A stretch of DNA of 64,000 nucleotides, taken from positions 310,001 through 374,000 of the forward strand of contig NZ_JAMYDU010000004.1 in assembly GCF_024138395.1 (NCBI RefSeq). Direction: 5' to 3'. Source of the stretch: Pseudomonas mandelii. GTDB taxonomy: Bacteria; Pseudomonadota; Gammaproteobacteria; Pseudomonadales; Pseudomonadaceae. The first letter of the stretch is position 1, and the number at the start of each line of letters is the position of its first letter. Made by a program: the position numbers and the translations under genes. The notes under the pieces are model-generated. The model saw only the letters and a list, made by a program, of their open reading frames with translations. It made no database searches and was not told where the DNA came from. Positions 1 through 9,181 of this stretch are shown one piece after another.

Positions 1-26
1 GCTTCCTTCGAATAGAGCACACCGCC

Positions 27-542
27 ATGAAGCGAATCCCTCTTACCTGTTATTTCCTCCTGCTCTTGGTACCTTTCGTTCAGCCGGAATTGACCTTAGC
101 CGGGGATCAGTCTAGCGACTTTACCCGCCCCCATTTACAAGATTCCAGGCCGCCCATAAACAACAAGTCCCAGCCTGATCGGGCCATGCATGCGGACTTG
201 TCCACGTTTGCTGATGAAGCCTGGATACTGCCCGTCCGCAGCGCTCACTTGAGCCCCGGCAAGCTCACGTCTCGCGCCCTGAACATGCCGGGCTTGCGTC
301 CTTTTTTCCTGGTCGGTGACGATCCCCAATCGCTGGCTTGGCTGCGTCAACGCGCGGCTGAACTGGAGGAAATGGGCGCGGCTGGCCTCGTCGTCGAAGT
401 GGCCGACACTGAAGCCCTGGCCCGGATTCGAGCAGTTGCTCCGGGCATCACCATCCTGCCGGTCACCGGCAACGACATCGCCACCCGCCTGCAGATCGAG
501 CACTACCCCGTCTTGATCACTGCCACCTCGCTGGAACAGTGA
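27..542 (+). CDS. Integrating conjugative element protein, PFL_4695 family
   Basis: 171 residues. An N-terminal hydrophobic stretch (about residues 5-24) looks like a signal peptide, so the product is probably periplasmic. The rest matches what I know of the PFL_4695 family of ICE core proteins: a variable linker, then a compact domain from about residue 80 with the pattern FFLVGDD, LAWLRQRAAEL, GLVVEV and IEHYPVLI. The family sits just upstream of the coupling protein TraD in ICEclc-like elements, and a TraD remnant does start 10 bp after this stop. The gene itself looks intact, but it is the only intact conjugation gene in the window, so it is probably a survivor in a dead element. The molecular role of the family is not known to me. 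Confidence 0.85.
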   Translation: MKRIPLTCYFLLLLVPFVQPELTLAGDQSSDFTRPHLQDSRPPINNKSQPDRAMHADLSTFADEAWILPVRSAHLSPGKLTSRALNMPGLRPFFLVGDDPQSLAWLRQRAAELEEMGAAGLVVEVADTEALARIRAVAPGITILPVTGNDIATRLQIEHYPVLITATSLEQ

Positions 543-551
543 GTCCAGGTC

Positions 552-997
552 ATGGCCGACCATGCGATGGAGTCCAGCTCCGGCCCGCGGTGGATCTGTA
601 CACCGTAGCGATCTGCATCGCTGCCGCGGTGTTATTCGCCCTGGGCTGTGGCCCTGTTACGCGAGATCGGGCTGGTTGCAGCGCTCGCCTATACCCTGTT
701 CGGCCTTATCCGCCTGCAACAAGCTTGGGAGGTGCTGCGTTATCGGCTCAATATCCGCGGGCTGCCTCGCTACGAATTGATCAGCCAGCAGATTCCGGCC
801 AGTCGTAAGGCACGGCTTTCGCTGGGCCCGCCTGCACACCCCATGTTGGGTCGGCGTCCAGAAACAAACACGGCATCGACCATGGCCTGTCCTAATCGGA
901 TAACAATAGTGAGAAGTTGCCGATCAACCTCCACGCCGATGAGTTCAACGAGTTGATGGGTGACGAATTCATCCCGCTAATCCATAAGCGGCGGTAG
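552..997 (+). pseudogene. traD: traD coupling protein remnant (frameshifts and internal deletion)
   Basis: Pieces of a conjugative coupling factor TraD of the ICE type appear in order but in different frames: MADHAMES in one frame from 552, LRPAVDLYTVAICIAAAVLF in a second, LVAALAYTLFGLIRLQQAW followed by a YRLNIRGLPRYELIS segment in a third, then after about position 900 a stretch reading LPINLHADEFNELMGDEFIP with a stop at 997. The first pieces are the membrane-anchor N-terminus. The last belongs to the cytoplasmic ATPase region, so hundreds of codons are missing between them. In a live element TraD would deliver the relaxosome to the type IV secretion channel; this copy cannot. It follows a PFL_4695-family gene as in intact ICEs. 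Confidence 0.8.
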
Positions 998-1009
998 TGC
1001 CGGCCGGCA

Positions 1010-1197
1010 TCAGCCCGCTCTATCAAAGACGCAGGCGCCGTGCCCGGCATTCAACTTGGCCACGCCGGCCGCAAAGCAGGTTGCGCATCACCATGGAAAG
1101 GCAGATAAGACAGACCCTCGGGCTTGGGAGCCTGTGGTGCCAAGTGCTCTGCCGTACATGCCTGACGCTCCACATGTACCACGCAAAGTGATGCTAC
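1010..1197 (+). pseudogene. Old Yellow Enzyme (NADH:flavin oxidoreductase) internal fragment
   Basis: One frame reads [20 protein letters not shown] and then a second frame, after a frameshift near 1105, reads DPRAWEPVVPSALPYMPDAP. Both are the middle of an Old Yellow Enzyme barrel and closely match residues about 88-145 of the OYE gene at 15,174-16,267 ([40 protein letters not shown]). No start, FMN-binding N-terminus or C-terminus is present. It is a stranded gene fragment directly after the traD remnant. Confidence 0.75.
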
Positions 1198-1318
1198 AAG
1201 GTAAGCGTATGGCCAAATCACCTATACGAGCCGAGTGTACGAAAAAGGATACTGGTGATCGCAGATTATTACCTTTAGAAACGCAAGAACACTAAAAAAC
1301 CAGCCAGCAATCTAAAGT

Positions 1319-1771
1319 TCAAGGACGTTCATTTTTTGGCGAGTCCATAACGATGTAACTGGTGATCGAAGACACGTGCGGCAAGATACCGAGGACGTCT
1401 GTGTGGAAAATTTTATAGGCCTTTATATCCTCAAGTTCGACCCGCAGCAGATACTCAACTGCCCCAGTTATCGTGTGGAACTCTACTACATCTGGACATA
1501 AGCTGATCGCGCGCTCGAAAGCCTCCAGGCTGTCTTTCGTGTGATTAGAAAGTCCAACGGCTACATAAACGACAAAACCAGCTCCCAGGCGGGATCGATC
1601 AATCACCGCACGATATCCAGTAATGACCCCAGATCGCTCAAGCTCTTGCACCCGCCTAAGGCATGCGGAGGCCGAAAGGCCAACCCGCTCGGCCAGCTTC
1701 AGATTCGTCTGACGTGCGTCAGCCGTAAGCTCCTGCAATATTCTTCGATCTATTCTGTCCAAGCTGGTCAT
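1319..1771 (-). CDS. Lrp/AsnC-family transcriptional regulator
   Basis: 150 residues, the normal length for the family. The N-terminal winged helix-turn-helix runs from about residue 5 to 60 (LDRIDRRILQELTADARQTN, then LSASACLRRVQELERSGVI), followed by the RAM ligand-binding domain (about 70-145). Such regulators sense amino acids as dimers or octamers. It is divergent from a LysE-type exporter 102 bp away; this arrangement is the usual one for an exporter activated by its own amino-acid-sensing regulator. The ligand cannot be told from the sequence. Confidence 0.88.
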   Translation of the reverse strand: MTSLDRIDRRILQELTADARQTNLKLAERVGLSASACLRRVQELERSGVITGYRAVIDRSRLGAGFVVYVAVGLSNHTKDSLEAFERAISLCPDVVEFHTITGAVEYLLRVELEDIKAYKIFHTDVLGILPHVSSITSYIVMDSPKNERP

Positions 1772-1873
1772 TTATTGTTCCATTACTAGATATTGCCGCC
1801 ATTATGCAATCAAAATGCGAGCCGTTCGCGATAAAATAGACCGCTCATCAATCATTCAATTAGAAGTGTATTC

Positions 1874-2491
1874 ATGACGGATCTCCCAGTCCTACTACCA
1901 TTTTTGATCTTCGCCGTTGTTATGATGGGCACCCCTGGCCCGAACAATGCCATGGTGCTTGTGTGTGGTGCGCGAGCAGGAGTCTTACGCTCAATTCCCC
2001 TGGTAAGTGGGATTGCCTTGGGAGTCGGCTTGCAGTTCGCTGTATTGGGGTTGGGCCTTGGTGCCCTTTTCGAGGCGGTTCCAGGTTTTCACATGGCACT
2101 AGGAATCCTCGGGGCAGGCTACATCCTTTGGCTCGCATGGAAGATCGCAACCAGCGGCCCGCTAGAGCTGCATCAGGATACTCGGCCGCCAATGGGGTTT
2201 ATCGGAGGGGCCGCTTTTCAGTGGATAAATCCCAAGGCGTGGGCTCTTTCGATTAGCGCGGCAGCAACCTATATCCCCGTCGATAACCATGTTGTGAATT
2301 TATCGATAGCTGCCGCTCTGTTGGCCACCGTGGCAATTCCCTGTGTCGGCATTTGGGCAGTAGCAGGAGTTGCGCTGCGGCGCGTATTAACGCGTCCGAA
2401 CCTTGCCTTAACGTTCAATATTGGCATGTCCATTATCCTGATTCTGGCAACCATGCCTGCTATATTTCGGTTAGCTACACAGCAATACTAG
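1874..2491 (+). CDS. LysE/RhtB-family amino acid exporter
   Basis: 205 residues with about six hydrophobic segments. The family signature near the N-terminus (MMGTPGPNNAMVL, about residues 16-28) and the QWINPKAWALSIS motif (about 116-128) are clear. Members export amino acids or related metabolites across the inner membrane. It is divergently transcribed from the Lrp/AsnC gene at 1319-1771, which probably controls it. The C-terminus is complete, and a group II intron remnant begins less than 150 bp downstream. Confidence 0.88.
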   Translation: MTDLPVLLPFLIFAVVMMGTPGPNNAMVLVCGARAGVLRSIPLVSGIALGVGLQFAVLGLGLGALFEAVPGFHMALGILGAGYILWLAWKIATSGPLELHQDTRPPMGFIGGAAFQWINPKAWALSISAAATYIPVDNHVVNLSIAAALLATVAIPCVGIWAVAGVALRRVLTRPNLALTFNIGMSIILILATMPAIFRLATQQY

Positions 2492-2634
2492 GGCCCAATC
2501 CAAGGCTTTCGCAGCGGAAGCCCACCAATGATCTCACTCTCGATACGTCAAGCCGAGCGGCTGCGTTCTTGTTCGCCAAGAGAATCCGGAGATGTTCGCA
2601 CTTTGGTAACTACGTGCATCGAATGTGTGATCAA

Positions 2635-2702
2635 GAGCCGTATGACGGGAGACTGTCACATACGGTTTCTGTGAACAGCCGAGGGGGGAACTCGCTTCGG
2701 CT
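2635..2702 (+). mobile_element. 3' end of a bacterial group II intron (domain V, probable domain VI)
   Basis: Positions 2635-2668 fold as a textbook 34-nt domain V: a 9-bp lower stem with the catalytic AGC near its 5' side, a 2-nt bulge (AC) on the 3' side, a 5-bp upper stem and a GAGA (GNRA) tetraloop. A further hairpin (2677-2682 pairing with 2697-2702) follows, where domain VI should be. No reverse transcriptase/maturase reading frame is present upstream, so only the intron tail remains. The exact intron end could not be placed. Confidence 0.8.
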
Positions 2703-2705
2703 GAC

Positions 2706-3509
2706 TCGACTTGCGGGGTCGTTACTCGCGGCAAACGCACGGCTGCGATCATGAGTTCTCACGTGCCAGCGCGCGCTACCCGATCGGAGACCTCGGAATG
2801 TCAAGGATGCGTTCCTTTGCCGGTGTTGGGATCCGTTGTTCCCGCACAGGTGGCAGGAAATACGCCCCTGAGTACAACCGGTTCCAGATACGGTAAAAGG
2901 TTAATCACGTTACCGATCAAAATCCGCGAGCGTCTGACCATCACACCCCGGCGCGCCACGGTTGCGGCGCACATCCTGGTACGCCATCCACACCAGTGAT
3001 TTTGATATTTCGAATGCTTTTCGCTGCACTAAAACGTCATCCTCGTTCGAATTGCGTCCTGCACAACGAAAGTGATCTCCCCTTCGCTCCAGCCCAATTA
3101 CGGGTCTTTTATCCTACTACGGATGAGTCCGTCCTTATCCACTCGATACGTGCTAAAGGATAGGTTTTTACGTTCCCCATAATGGCTTGGCTCAGGCGCT
3201 TGCTGCCTTAACAACGGATAACTTCTCGGGGTGCGGCTATACAAGCCTATTTTGACACCAGTGGAGATTTTATCGCTACATCAATCAGTTCACTTGCGTT
3301 CTACTACTTGAGCCTTACGCGACAGTAGTTTCTCTGCCTTCTCCGAATCGCTGGGGTTCATGGAGAGGTTATCATAAAGGTACAGTCTAGATTAAAAATT
3401 TAGCTAAACGATGTCCCGTCCTATTCCTATTCGTGGAACTACGTATTCAAGCAAGTAGCAATTTTACGGTATATCACATTATCGACATACAACTCACAAG
3501 AAGAACATC
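2706..3509. other. Gene-poor stretch, no recognisable gene
   Basis: A weak 82-residue frame at 2751-2999 (+) starts with an ATG and ends HILVRHPHQ; I recognise no family and it has no good ribosome binding site. From 3000 to 3509 no plausible coding frame exists on either strand. Base composition falls toward AT in the last 150 bp before the LuxR-type gene, where its promoter should lie. The stretch looks like eroded element DNA. Confidence 0.5.
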
Positions 3510-4074
3510 ATGACCAACAGTACTGCTATCGCCAATCTTGAAAGCATCGCCTTTCAACTATCTCCCCGCTGCGCAGGTGATAACGCACAATCGACGAATG
3601 ATCAATTTCAACGAGGCCTTCACGAATCTGTTCGGCTACAAGCGGGAGGAGATTCTCGGCCAACTAATCCGACACCTGTATCCGTCGCAAGCTGACTATC
3701 AGGATACTGGAGAGCGTAGTTTGGAATGTCTAAGAATGAACCCTCTTTACACTGATGAACGATTTATGCGGCATCGAAGCGGCGAGATTTTCTGGCTTAG
3801 GGCGAACGGGCGCACACTCACACCACAGGACCCATTCGAGATGATCTTGTGGCATTTTGAACGGCTCGAGCGCGTTTTTCGCTCCTTGGCGAACCTCACC
3901 GTGCGCGAACGCGAAATCTCTACATATATTGTGAATGGTCTGACTTGCAAGGAAATCGGACGCCTGCTTGCCATCTCCCACCGAACCGTAGAGGCACACC
4001 GCGCACGACTCATGAGAAAACTTGGAGCCAAGAATACCGCAGAACTGGTATCAAAAATCATAGTTCTGGACTGA
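3510..4074 (+). pseudogene. PAS-LuxR response regulator-like protein, frameshifted near its start
   Basis: The main frame gives a PAS-like fold (about 100 residues, with HNRRMINFNEAFTNLFGY and a HRSGEIFWLRANGRTL segment) followed by a LuxR/GerE helix-turn-helix (LTVREREISTYIVNGLTCKE, ISHRTVEAHRARLMRKLGA). A natural start ATG at 3510 has an AAGAA-type ribosome binding site and reads MTNSTAIANLESIAFQLSP, which is what relatives look like, but it is out of frame with the rest. The switch happens at a run of four C (3564-3567): with three C the product would read QLSPAAQVITHNRRM and be intact. Either the gene is inactivated or the base is a sequencing error. A TTG at 3538 could give a shortened product. 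Confidence 0.7.
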
Positions 4075-4471
4075 AAGCTGAGCTGAGCTGAGCCGCCTTC
4101 GCGAACTCAACCAATTGTGTAGCGCGACTGCTGACAATAACACAAGCGAACGAGATAGTCGGTCGCTGCCCGGCCCACGCCGTGAATAAAGAGCCTATTT
4201 CCTTGATCAGTAGTTGCACTACTTGAGCACTGTCTTATCACTTGACCGCACATTCATCACACCACCAGCACAACAACAATAAATTTCTGTGCCCGACAAG
4301 CAGATTAGGCAAAATAATGGAAAAATACGACATTGATCATTACGACATATATGGATAGCCTTTGACAAACAAATTGATCATAAAATCCACTTTTGAACCA
4401 TTATCAACACTGCCCACCCCAGCACTCTATCTGTATCAACAATCAGAAACAGATAGAGTAACACGAAAAAA
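4075..4471. other. AT-rich intergenic region, nothing recognised
   Basis: About 400 bp between the PAS-LuxR gene and the 3' end of the aldehyde dehydrogenase gene. It has no coding frame with a usable start. An imperfect inverted repeat around the CTATCTGT and ACAGATAG words at 4426-4456 could be the terminator of the minus-strand dehydrogenase gene, but there is no strong T tract. Confidence 0.4.
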
Positions 4472-5806
4472 TCAGGTCAGATCTTTGGCAACTGCAAAGG
4501 ACCTAGGATTGGACAGTTCCCTAAAGCCATGAACCCCATGATAAACACCGATTCCACTTTTATTCACGCCACCAAATGGAAGTTCTGTATTTTGATATGT
4601 GGAAAACCAAGAGTTAACATTGGTATTTCCAGCCGATGTATTTTCCAGAACCATTTCAACAAAGCTATCATCGTCGGCGAATACATACATGCTCAAGGGT
4701 TTCCCATTCTCCTCGATAAAATCAAAGACTTCATTCATATCTCGATATTTCCAGACAGGAATTACAGGCCCAAAGATTTCATGCTGCATGATGTCAGAAT
4801 CTAACGGGGCATCGACTATAATGGTAGGTTCAATCACAAGCCTTTTCTCAAAGGCTCTTCCGCCTAAAGCAACACTCGCACCACGGGCTAAAGCATCATC
4901 CAGATACCCTTTGACCCGTCGATAGTTACTTTCATTAACAAATCTTGAGGTTCTACTAAACTGAAACTCTCCATCTACGTAAAATAAAGATTCCAGCTCA
5001 CGCTTCATAGCATCGAGAAACTCATCAAAACGATGCTCGGGCAAAGCAACATAGTCCACGCTCTGACAAGCCTGTCCTATATCGTATGTGGCAGCTTGGG
5101 CTATTATTTTAGCTGCCTTCGAAAGAGAATATTTATCATCAATAATAGCAGGACACTTACCACCCAACTCAAGAGTAACAGAAGCCAAATGTTGAGCCGC
5201 CGCCCCCATAACTATTTTTCCAACCCTCGGACTACCGGTCAAAAACACATGATCTATTGGCAATTTCAGTAGCTCATTCGAAACCTCTATATCACCTTCA
5301 AAAACAGCTACCTGTGCCTCCTCAAATACTTCCCTAATTATCTTCGCCGCGACCTTACTCGATTCCGGCATCATCTCGTTAGTTTTAACAATAGCGGAGT
5401 TCCCTGCCGCCAAAATAGCTACCAACGGAGTAAACAGAAGGTGGATTGGATAGTTCCACGGAGCAAAAAGCAACACTACTCCTCGCGGTTCATATCGCAC
5501 AGAGTATTCTGTCTCACGCCCGTCAACTACTTTGGACCTATAACTTACCGGCCTCATCCATTCTTCAAGCTGAGCCACTGTTTCATCGATAGCGTGTATA
5601 GGCATATCAATTTCAAGCTCAGCACCTGAGCCAGGTCGCTCAATATCTAAAGCAAGAGCTTTTTTTATATCATCCCTATATTTTATGATGACATCCTTTA
5701 GCTTCAAAAGCTGCTTAGAACGCTCTGCCGCAGGCATCGCCTTAAAAATTCTTAAGCCCTTCTTCTGCAATTCAAAAATATGACCAGCATTTTTATCCGT
5801 GCTCAT
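4472..5806 (-). CDS. Aldehyde dehydrogenase, class 3 / coniferyl-aldehyde type
   Basis: 444 residues from the ATG at 5806, preferred over upstream starts because GAGG lies just before it. The ALDH fold is complete: the oxyanion Asn in PWNYP (about 118), FLTGS (about 188-192), the general base Glu in LELGG (213) and the catalytic Cys in GQAC (247). Length and sequence fit the short class 3 group (fatty, aryl and coniferyl aldehydes) which uses NAD(P). It is divergent from a LysR gene (5996), its likely regulator. Codon use is much more AT-rich than the core genes to the right, a sign of transfer. The substrate is not known. Confidence 0.88.
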   Translation of the reverse strand: MSTDKNAGHIFELQKKGLRIFKAMPAAERSKQLLKLKDVIIKYRDDIKKALALDIERPGSGAELEIDMPIHAIDETVAQLEEWMRPVSYRSKVVDGRETEYSVRYEPRGVVLLFAPWNYPIHLLFTPLVAILAAGNSAIVKTNEMMPESSKVAAKIIREVFEEAQVAVFEGDIEVSNELLKLPIDHVFLTGSPRVGKIVMGAAAQHLASVTLELGGKCPAIIDDKYSLSKAAKIIAQAATYDIGQACQSVDYVALPEHRFDEFLDAMKRELESLFYVDGEFQFSRTSRFVNESNYRRVKGYLDDALARGASVALGGRAFEKRLVIEPTIIVDAPLDSDIMQHEIFGPVIPVWKYRDMNEVFDFIEENGKPLSMYVFADDDSFVEMVLENTSAGNTNVNSWFSTYQNTELPFGGVNKSGIGVYHGVHGFRELSNPRSFAVAKDLT

Positions 5807-5995
5807 ACCTGACCTCATATGGAATATCAAACTATAAATGCACTCCAGAAGCACAGCTCCTTATCAAGTGCTGCCAATAAGATATTATTAAACTCGCACT
5901 TAGACTAGAGGTAGACAAGTTCATGCGCCTTTGATTAATTAGCAACAATTCCGAGCATAAGCAATTCACTTATTAGAATCATAAAGGAATTCAGC

Positions 5996-6889
5996 ATGAA
6001 GCGAGATGAACTTAACGATCTGGCCGCATTCATAATAGTCGCAGAGGAAAAGAGTTTCACCCGTGCAGCCGCTAAGCTAGGGATCTCAATTTCCGGATTA
6101 AGTCGTTCCATGCGTAGTTTAGAAGAGAAACTTCAAATCCGGCTACTCTCAAGAACAACACGTAGTGTTTCACCAACAGAAGCTGGGGAGAATTTACTCA
6201 GGTCCTTACGTCCGGCATTTCATGAAATTGAACGCGGGCTTTTAAATATTAAGACATCATCAGGTAGATTATCCGGAACAATAAGAATCACAACAAACAA
6301 ACATGCAGCCGCTGCTATATTATGGCCGGTCATCCCTCGATTTCTCTCTTCGCACTCAGAAGTAAAAATCGAAATTGCTGTAGCCGATGAACTAGTTGAC
6401 ATCGTTTCATCTAAATTTGATGCTGGAATCAGGCTTGGAGAAAAAATTGATAAAGACATGATTGCTGTACGAATCAGCCCGGATGTCCGACCTGCTATCG
6501 TCGCTACTCCAAACTACTTCCGATCACACTCTAGACCTAAAAACCCAACAGAACTTTCCGGGCATAATTGCATTAACTATCGAATGGCCAGCTCCGGGGG
6601 GCTCTATGCCTGGGAATTAAAAAAAAATGGACAAGCTCATCGAGTCCGTGTTGAAGGAACGCTTATCGTAAATGATATTGACCTCTTACTACATGCAACT
6701 CTTACAGATCATGGGATAGCTTGGTGCCCGGAAGACGTGGTCATACCGTATATAAAAACAGGAGAGTTAATCCGAGTACTGGAAGACTGGAGCGAACCAT
6801 TCACCGGCTATTACCTTTACTACCCAAACCGAAGACATTTGGCACCTGCATTAGCAGCCTTCATAGAGGCAATCCGATATCACCCATAG
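5996..6889 (+). CDS. LysR-family transcriptional regulator
   Basis: 297 residues. The N-terminal winged helix-turn-helix is typical (LNDLAAFIIVAEEKSFTRAA, then SISGLSRSMRSLEEKLQIRL), followed by the two-lobed effector domain from about residue 90. It resembles the group with the GIAWCPEDVVIPYI and PNRRHLAPALAAFIEA patterns that controls neighbouring oxidoreductases. Divergent from the aldehyde dehydrogenase with a 190-bp AT-rich gap, which should carry both promoters and the LysR site. AT-rich like its neighbours. Confidence 0.88.
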   Translation: MKRDELNDLAAFIIVAEEKSFTRAAAKLGISISGLSRSMRSLEEKLQIRLLSRTTRSVSPTEAGENLLRSLRPAFHEIERGLLNIKTSSGRLSGTIRITTNKHAAAAILWPVIPRFLSSHSEVKIEIAVADELVDIVSSKFDAGIRLGEKIDKDMIAVRISPDVRPAIVATPNYFRSHSRPKNPTELSGHNCINYRMASSGGLYAWELKKNGQAHRVRVEGTLIVNDIDLLLHATLTDHGIAWCPEDVVIPYIKTGELIRVLEDWSEPFTGYYLYYPNRRHLAPALAAFIEAIRYHP

Positions 6890-6954
6890 CGTTAGAAGCG
6901 CACACTTATTCACAACAAAGCTATGCGTCACATTAAAATATTAGGCAATATAAT

Positions 6955-7878
6955 TTACCTTTCAATCTTCCCTTTTTGCTCATTAGACTTGAGCAAACTA
7001 CGCAGGCGTACAACATCCCTATGTGGAGGAGCATCAAAAGCTCTTCTGTACTCTCTACTGAATTGAGAGGTACTTTCATAGCCTACTTGTACAGCGGCTC
7101 TACCAGCATCAAAATTTTCGTTTAACATTAACCAACGAGCCTCCTGCAGTCGCAATGCCTTTTGAAACTGAATCGGAGTCGTGCCAGTAAGCGAACTAAA
7201 GTATCGACGAAATGTAGAGGAACTCATGTGCACACTATCCGCAAGCTGATCAATATTAAGACTCTTTGAATAATTCTCTTTTAGCCAGGCGATGGCACTC
7301 ATGATCTTTTTCTCATTCGATCCCAATGCGACGAGACCCATAAGTATTGAGTCAGGCTTATCCATTAACAATCTAATTATAATCTCCCGCTCTATCAAAG
7401 GAGCTAGCGACGGGATATATTTTGGTTCATCAATCAATCGGACCAATCGAACTAACGCATCTAGTAAAGAGCCGGACAGAAACTCGATAGACCATCTCGC
7501 TACTGCATCTGCATTCTTTTTGTTAATACTCAGCTCAGCCGCAACCTGCATAATCTCGCGCCCATCAAATTCCAGCATAAGTCCAAGAAATGGCTGCGAT
7601 GGGCTAGCTTTCGTTATGCGAGAAACTGCAGGCATATCGACAGAAGTTAGCAATGCTTGCCCTACTGCATAATCGCGAACGCGATCAGCCAACATCACTC
7701 GCTTTGCGCCTTGCACAATAAGTCCCACTCCTGGTTCAGAAACACATTGCATGACCGCAGTAGGGTTTGATCTACGGTATAACTTAAGCTTGGGAATTCT
7801 CGTATCGTAATCACCGTCTGACAGAGTCATCCTTTCAATTAAAGAGGCAAGAACTGCAATATTACCTTCACCATTCAT
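6955..7878 (-). CDS. AraC-family transcriptional regulator (AraC_N/YqhC-like)
   Basis: About 307 residues from the ATG at 7878 (an in-frame start nine codons earlier is possible). The N-terminal AraC_N cupin-type domain (about 15-170, including CVSEPGVGLIVQGAKRVML and PFLGLMLEFDG) is followed by two helix-turn-helices (NIDQLADSVHMSSSTFRRYF; AAVQVGYESTSQFSREYRRA). Relatives such as YqhC activate aldehyde reductases, so a link to the aldehyde dehydrogenase block is reasonable but unproven. It is convergent with the LysR gene. The truncated gene at 12,972-13,769 is a paralogue of it. Confidence 0.85.
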   Translation of the reverse strand: MNGEGNIAVLASLIERMTLSDGDYDTRIPKLKLYRRSNPTAVMQCVSEPGVGLIVQGAKRVMLADRVRDYAVGQALLTSVDMPAVSRITKASPSQPFLGLMLEFDGREIMQVAAELSINKKNADAVARWSIEFLSGSLLDALVRLVRLIDEPKYIPSLAPLIEREIIIRLLMDKPDSILMGLVALGSNEKKIMSAIAWLKENYSKSLNIDQLADSVHMSSSTFRRYFSSLTGTTPIQFQKALRLQEARWLMLNENFDAGRAAVQVGYESTSQFSREYRRAFDAPPHRDVVRLRSLLKSNEQKGKIER

Positions 7879-7905
7879 AACGTACTCACCGATACAATCC
7901 AACAA

Positions 7906-9181
7906 CTAAAACCTCAAAACACCTTACTTAACATACCATTTCTACAGGCAAAAATTCAAGACCTTCAGTTTGCTTTGAATAAGAGCAAAGCGCTATTTCA
8001 CCATATCCATCAGCGCCCGATCAACCACCGAACCAAAGGAATAATCATCGCTTAATCATGTGAAAGCACTCGACCCAACTTAATATCTTTTGCCCCTTGC
8101 AATCAGACGCCCCTGCAAATCCAAACCTAATTAGCTCGAATAGAATGCCAAACCTGACGAATTAATTTTATAATATTCAATTATATTCACCCTAGAATTC
8201 CGCTCTTTATTTAAACTTTCACCCTTAGCGACCGATTAGTATTACTTACTGATTAGTTAGAAGCAAACTTATCACCCTCCTCATCAAGACAAAATGCCGA
8301 GTCAATCTTTTCAGAATTATTATTGCATTTTATTTTTTAGAGTCAGTCTTTTTCAAATTATTCCCACCTTTCTCCACGCACATTTCTTTGGGTTATTGCG
8401 AACAAGGCATTGTATCTTTCGATATATTGCTAGCAGGCATTATGTACATTCCGCTTACACTCCTCAGACCGGCATGAACTATGTTAATTAGATTCCGAAG
8501 ACTTATTTAGGCAAATGCTTTTCAGAGGACAATCAAGGCGACGCCCCATAGAATGATGACAGCAGAGAAACAGACTGAGGTTCGTATTTTTCCCAGCTCA
8601 AGGCCGGACATTTGATATATTGATTGTGCTTGGCGGGATAAAAAAACACTCAGAGGGATCACGTCCTTGAGTAGCGCCAGAACCAGAATGAAATCAAGAA
8701 TGAAACTTATCTGACTTATAGAGTATAGGTCGTGACGCACAGCGTCAGTGCTTGGGCAGCGGAGTTCGTCACTTTGACAGCTTAACCACGAAAAATCATG
8801 ATTTGGCATTCAACAATGCTAGCTCAGTATCGTAATTTGTTTAATATAGGACGCCTCATAGCCGCCTACGTCAAGATGGTTTCTGGATTCTCGATTATCA
8901 GATTCAGGACCTACCCACACTTCCTGCCTCTATCACTGTAATTTCCTTGTCCCCCTTGGTACTTCCGTCGCCTCGCTTCCCCTTGTTGTCGCCACTATTG
9001 CTCTGGTGGTTCTGGCCAAATGAGATTTTCTCCGTTTCCTGGGTCAGAGAACGGCACTATTTCCAAGGCAAGCAGAGCATCAAGTTATGCATAATTTGGC
9101 CATGCGTGTTTTCTGCAAGAAGCTGTCCCATAAAAAAGAAGGTCCATTCTCACTAAGGAGAATGTGGGTGTACACTATTTT
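7906..9181. other. Low-GC gap with no recognised gene
   Basis: 1.3 kb between the AraC gene and the end of the efflux operon. The only frame of note is 8522-8809 (-), 95 codons, with two hydrophobic stretches and a C-terminus reading VCFSAVIILWGVALIVL; it has no clear ribosome binding site or family match, so I leave it unassigned. A 12-bp inverted repeat pair near 9142-9168 (CATTCTC with GAGAATG) sits just past the HlyD gene and may be its terminator. The rest is AT-rich with no signal. Confidence 0.4.

Noticed and set aside
3118..3150. GGATGAGTCCGTCC word resembling a hammerhead ribozyme core
   Set aside because: No GAAA box or closing stems in the right places; likely chance.
8294..8491. 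65-codon plus-strand frame
   Set aside because: AT-rich, no ribosome binding site, composition unlike a protein.
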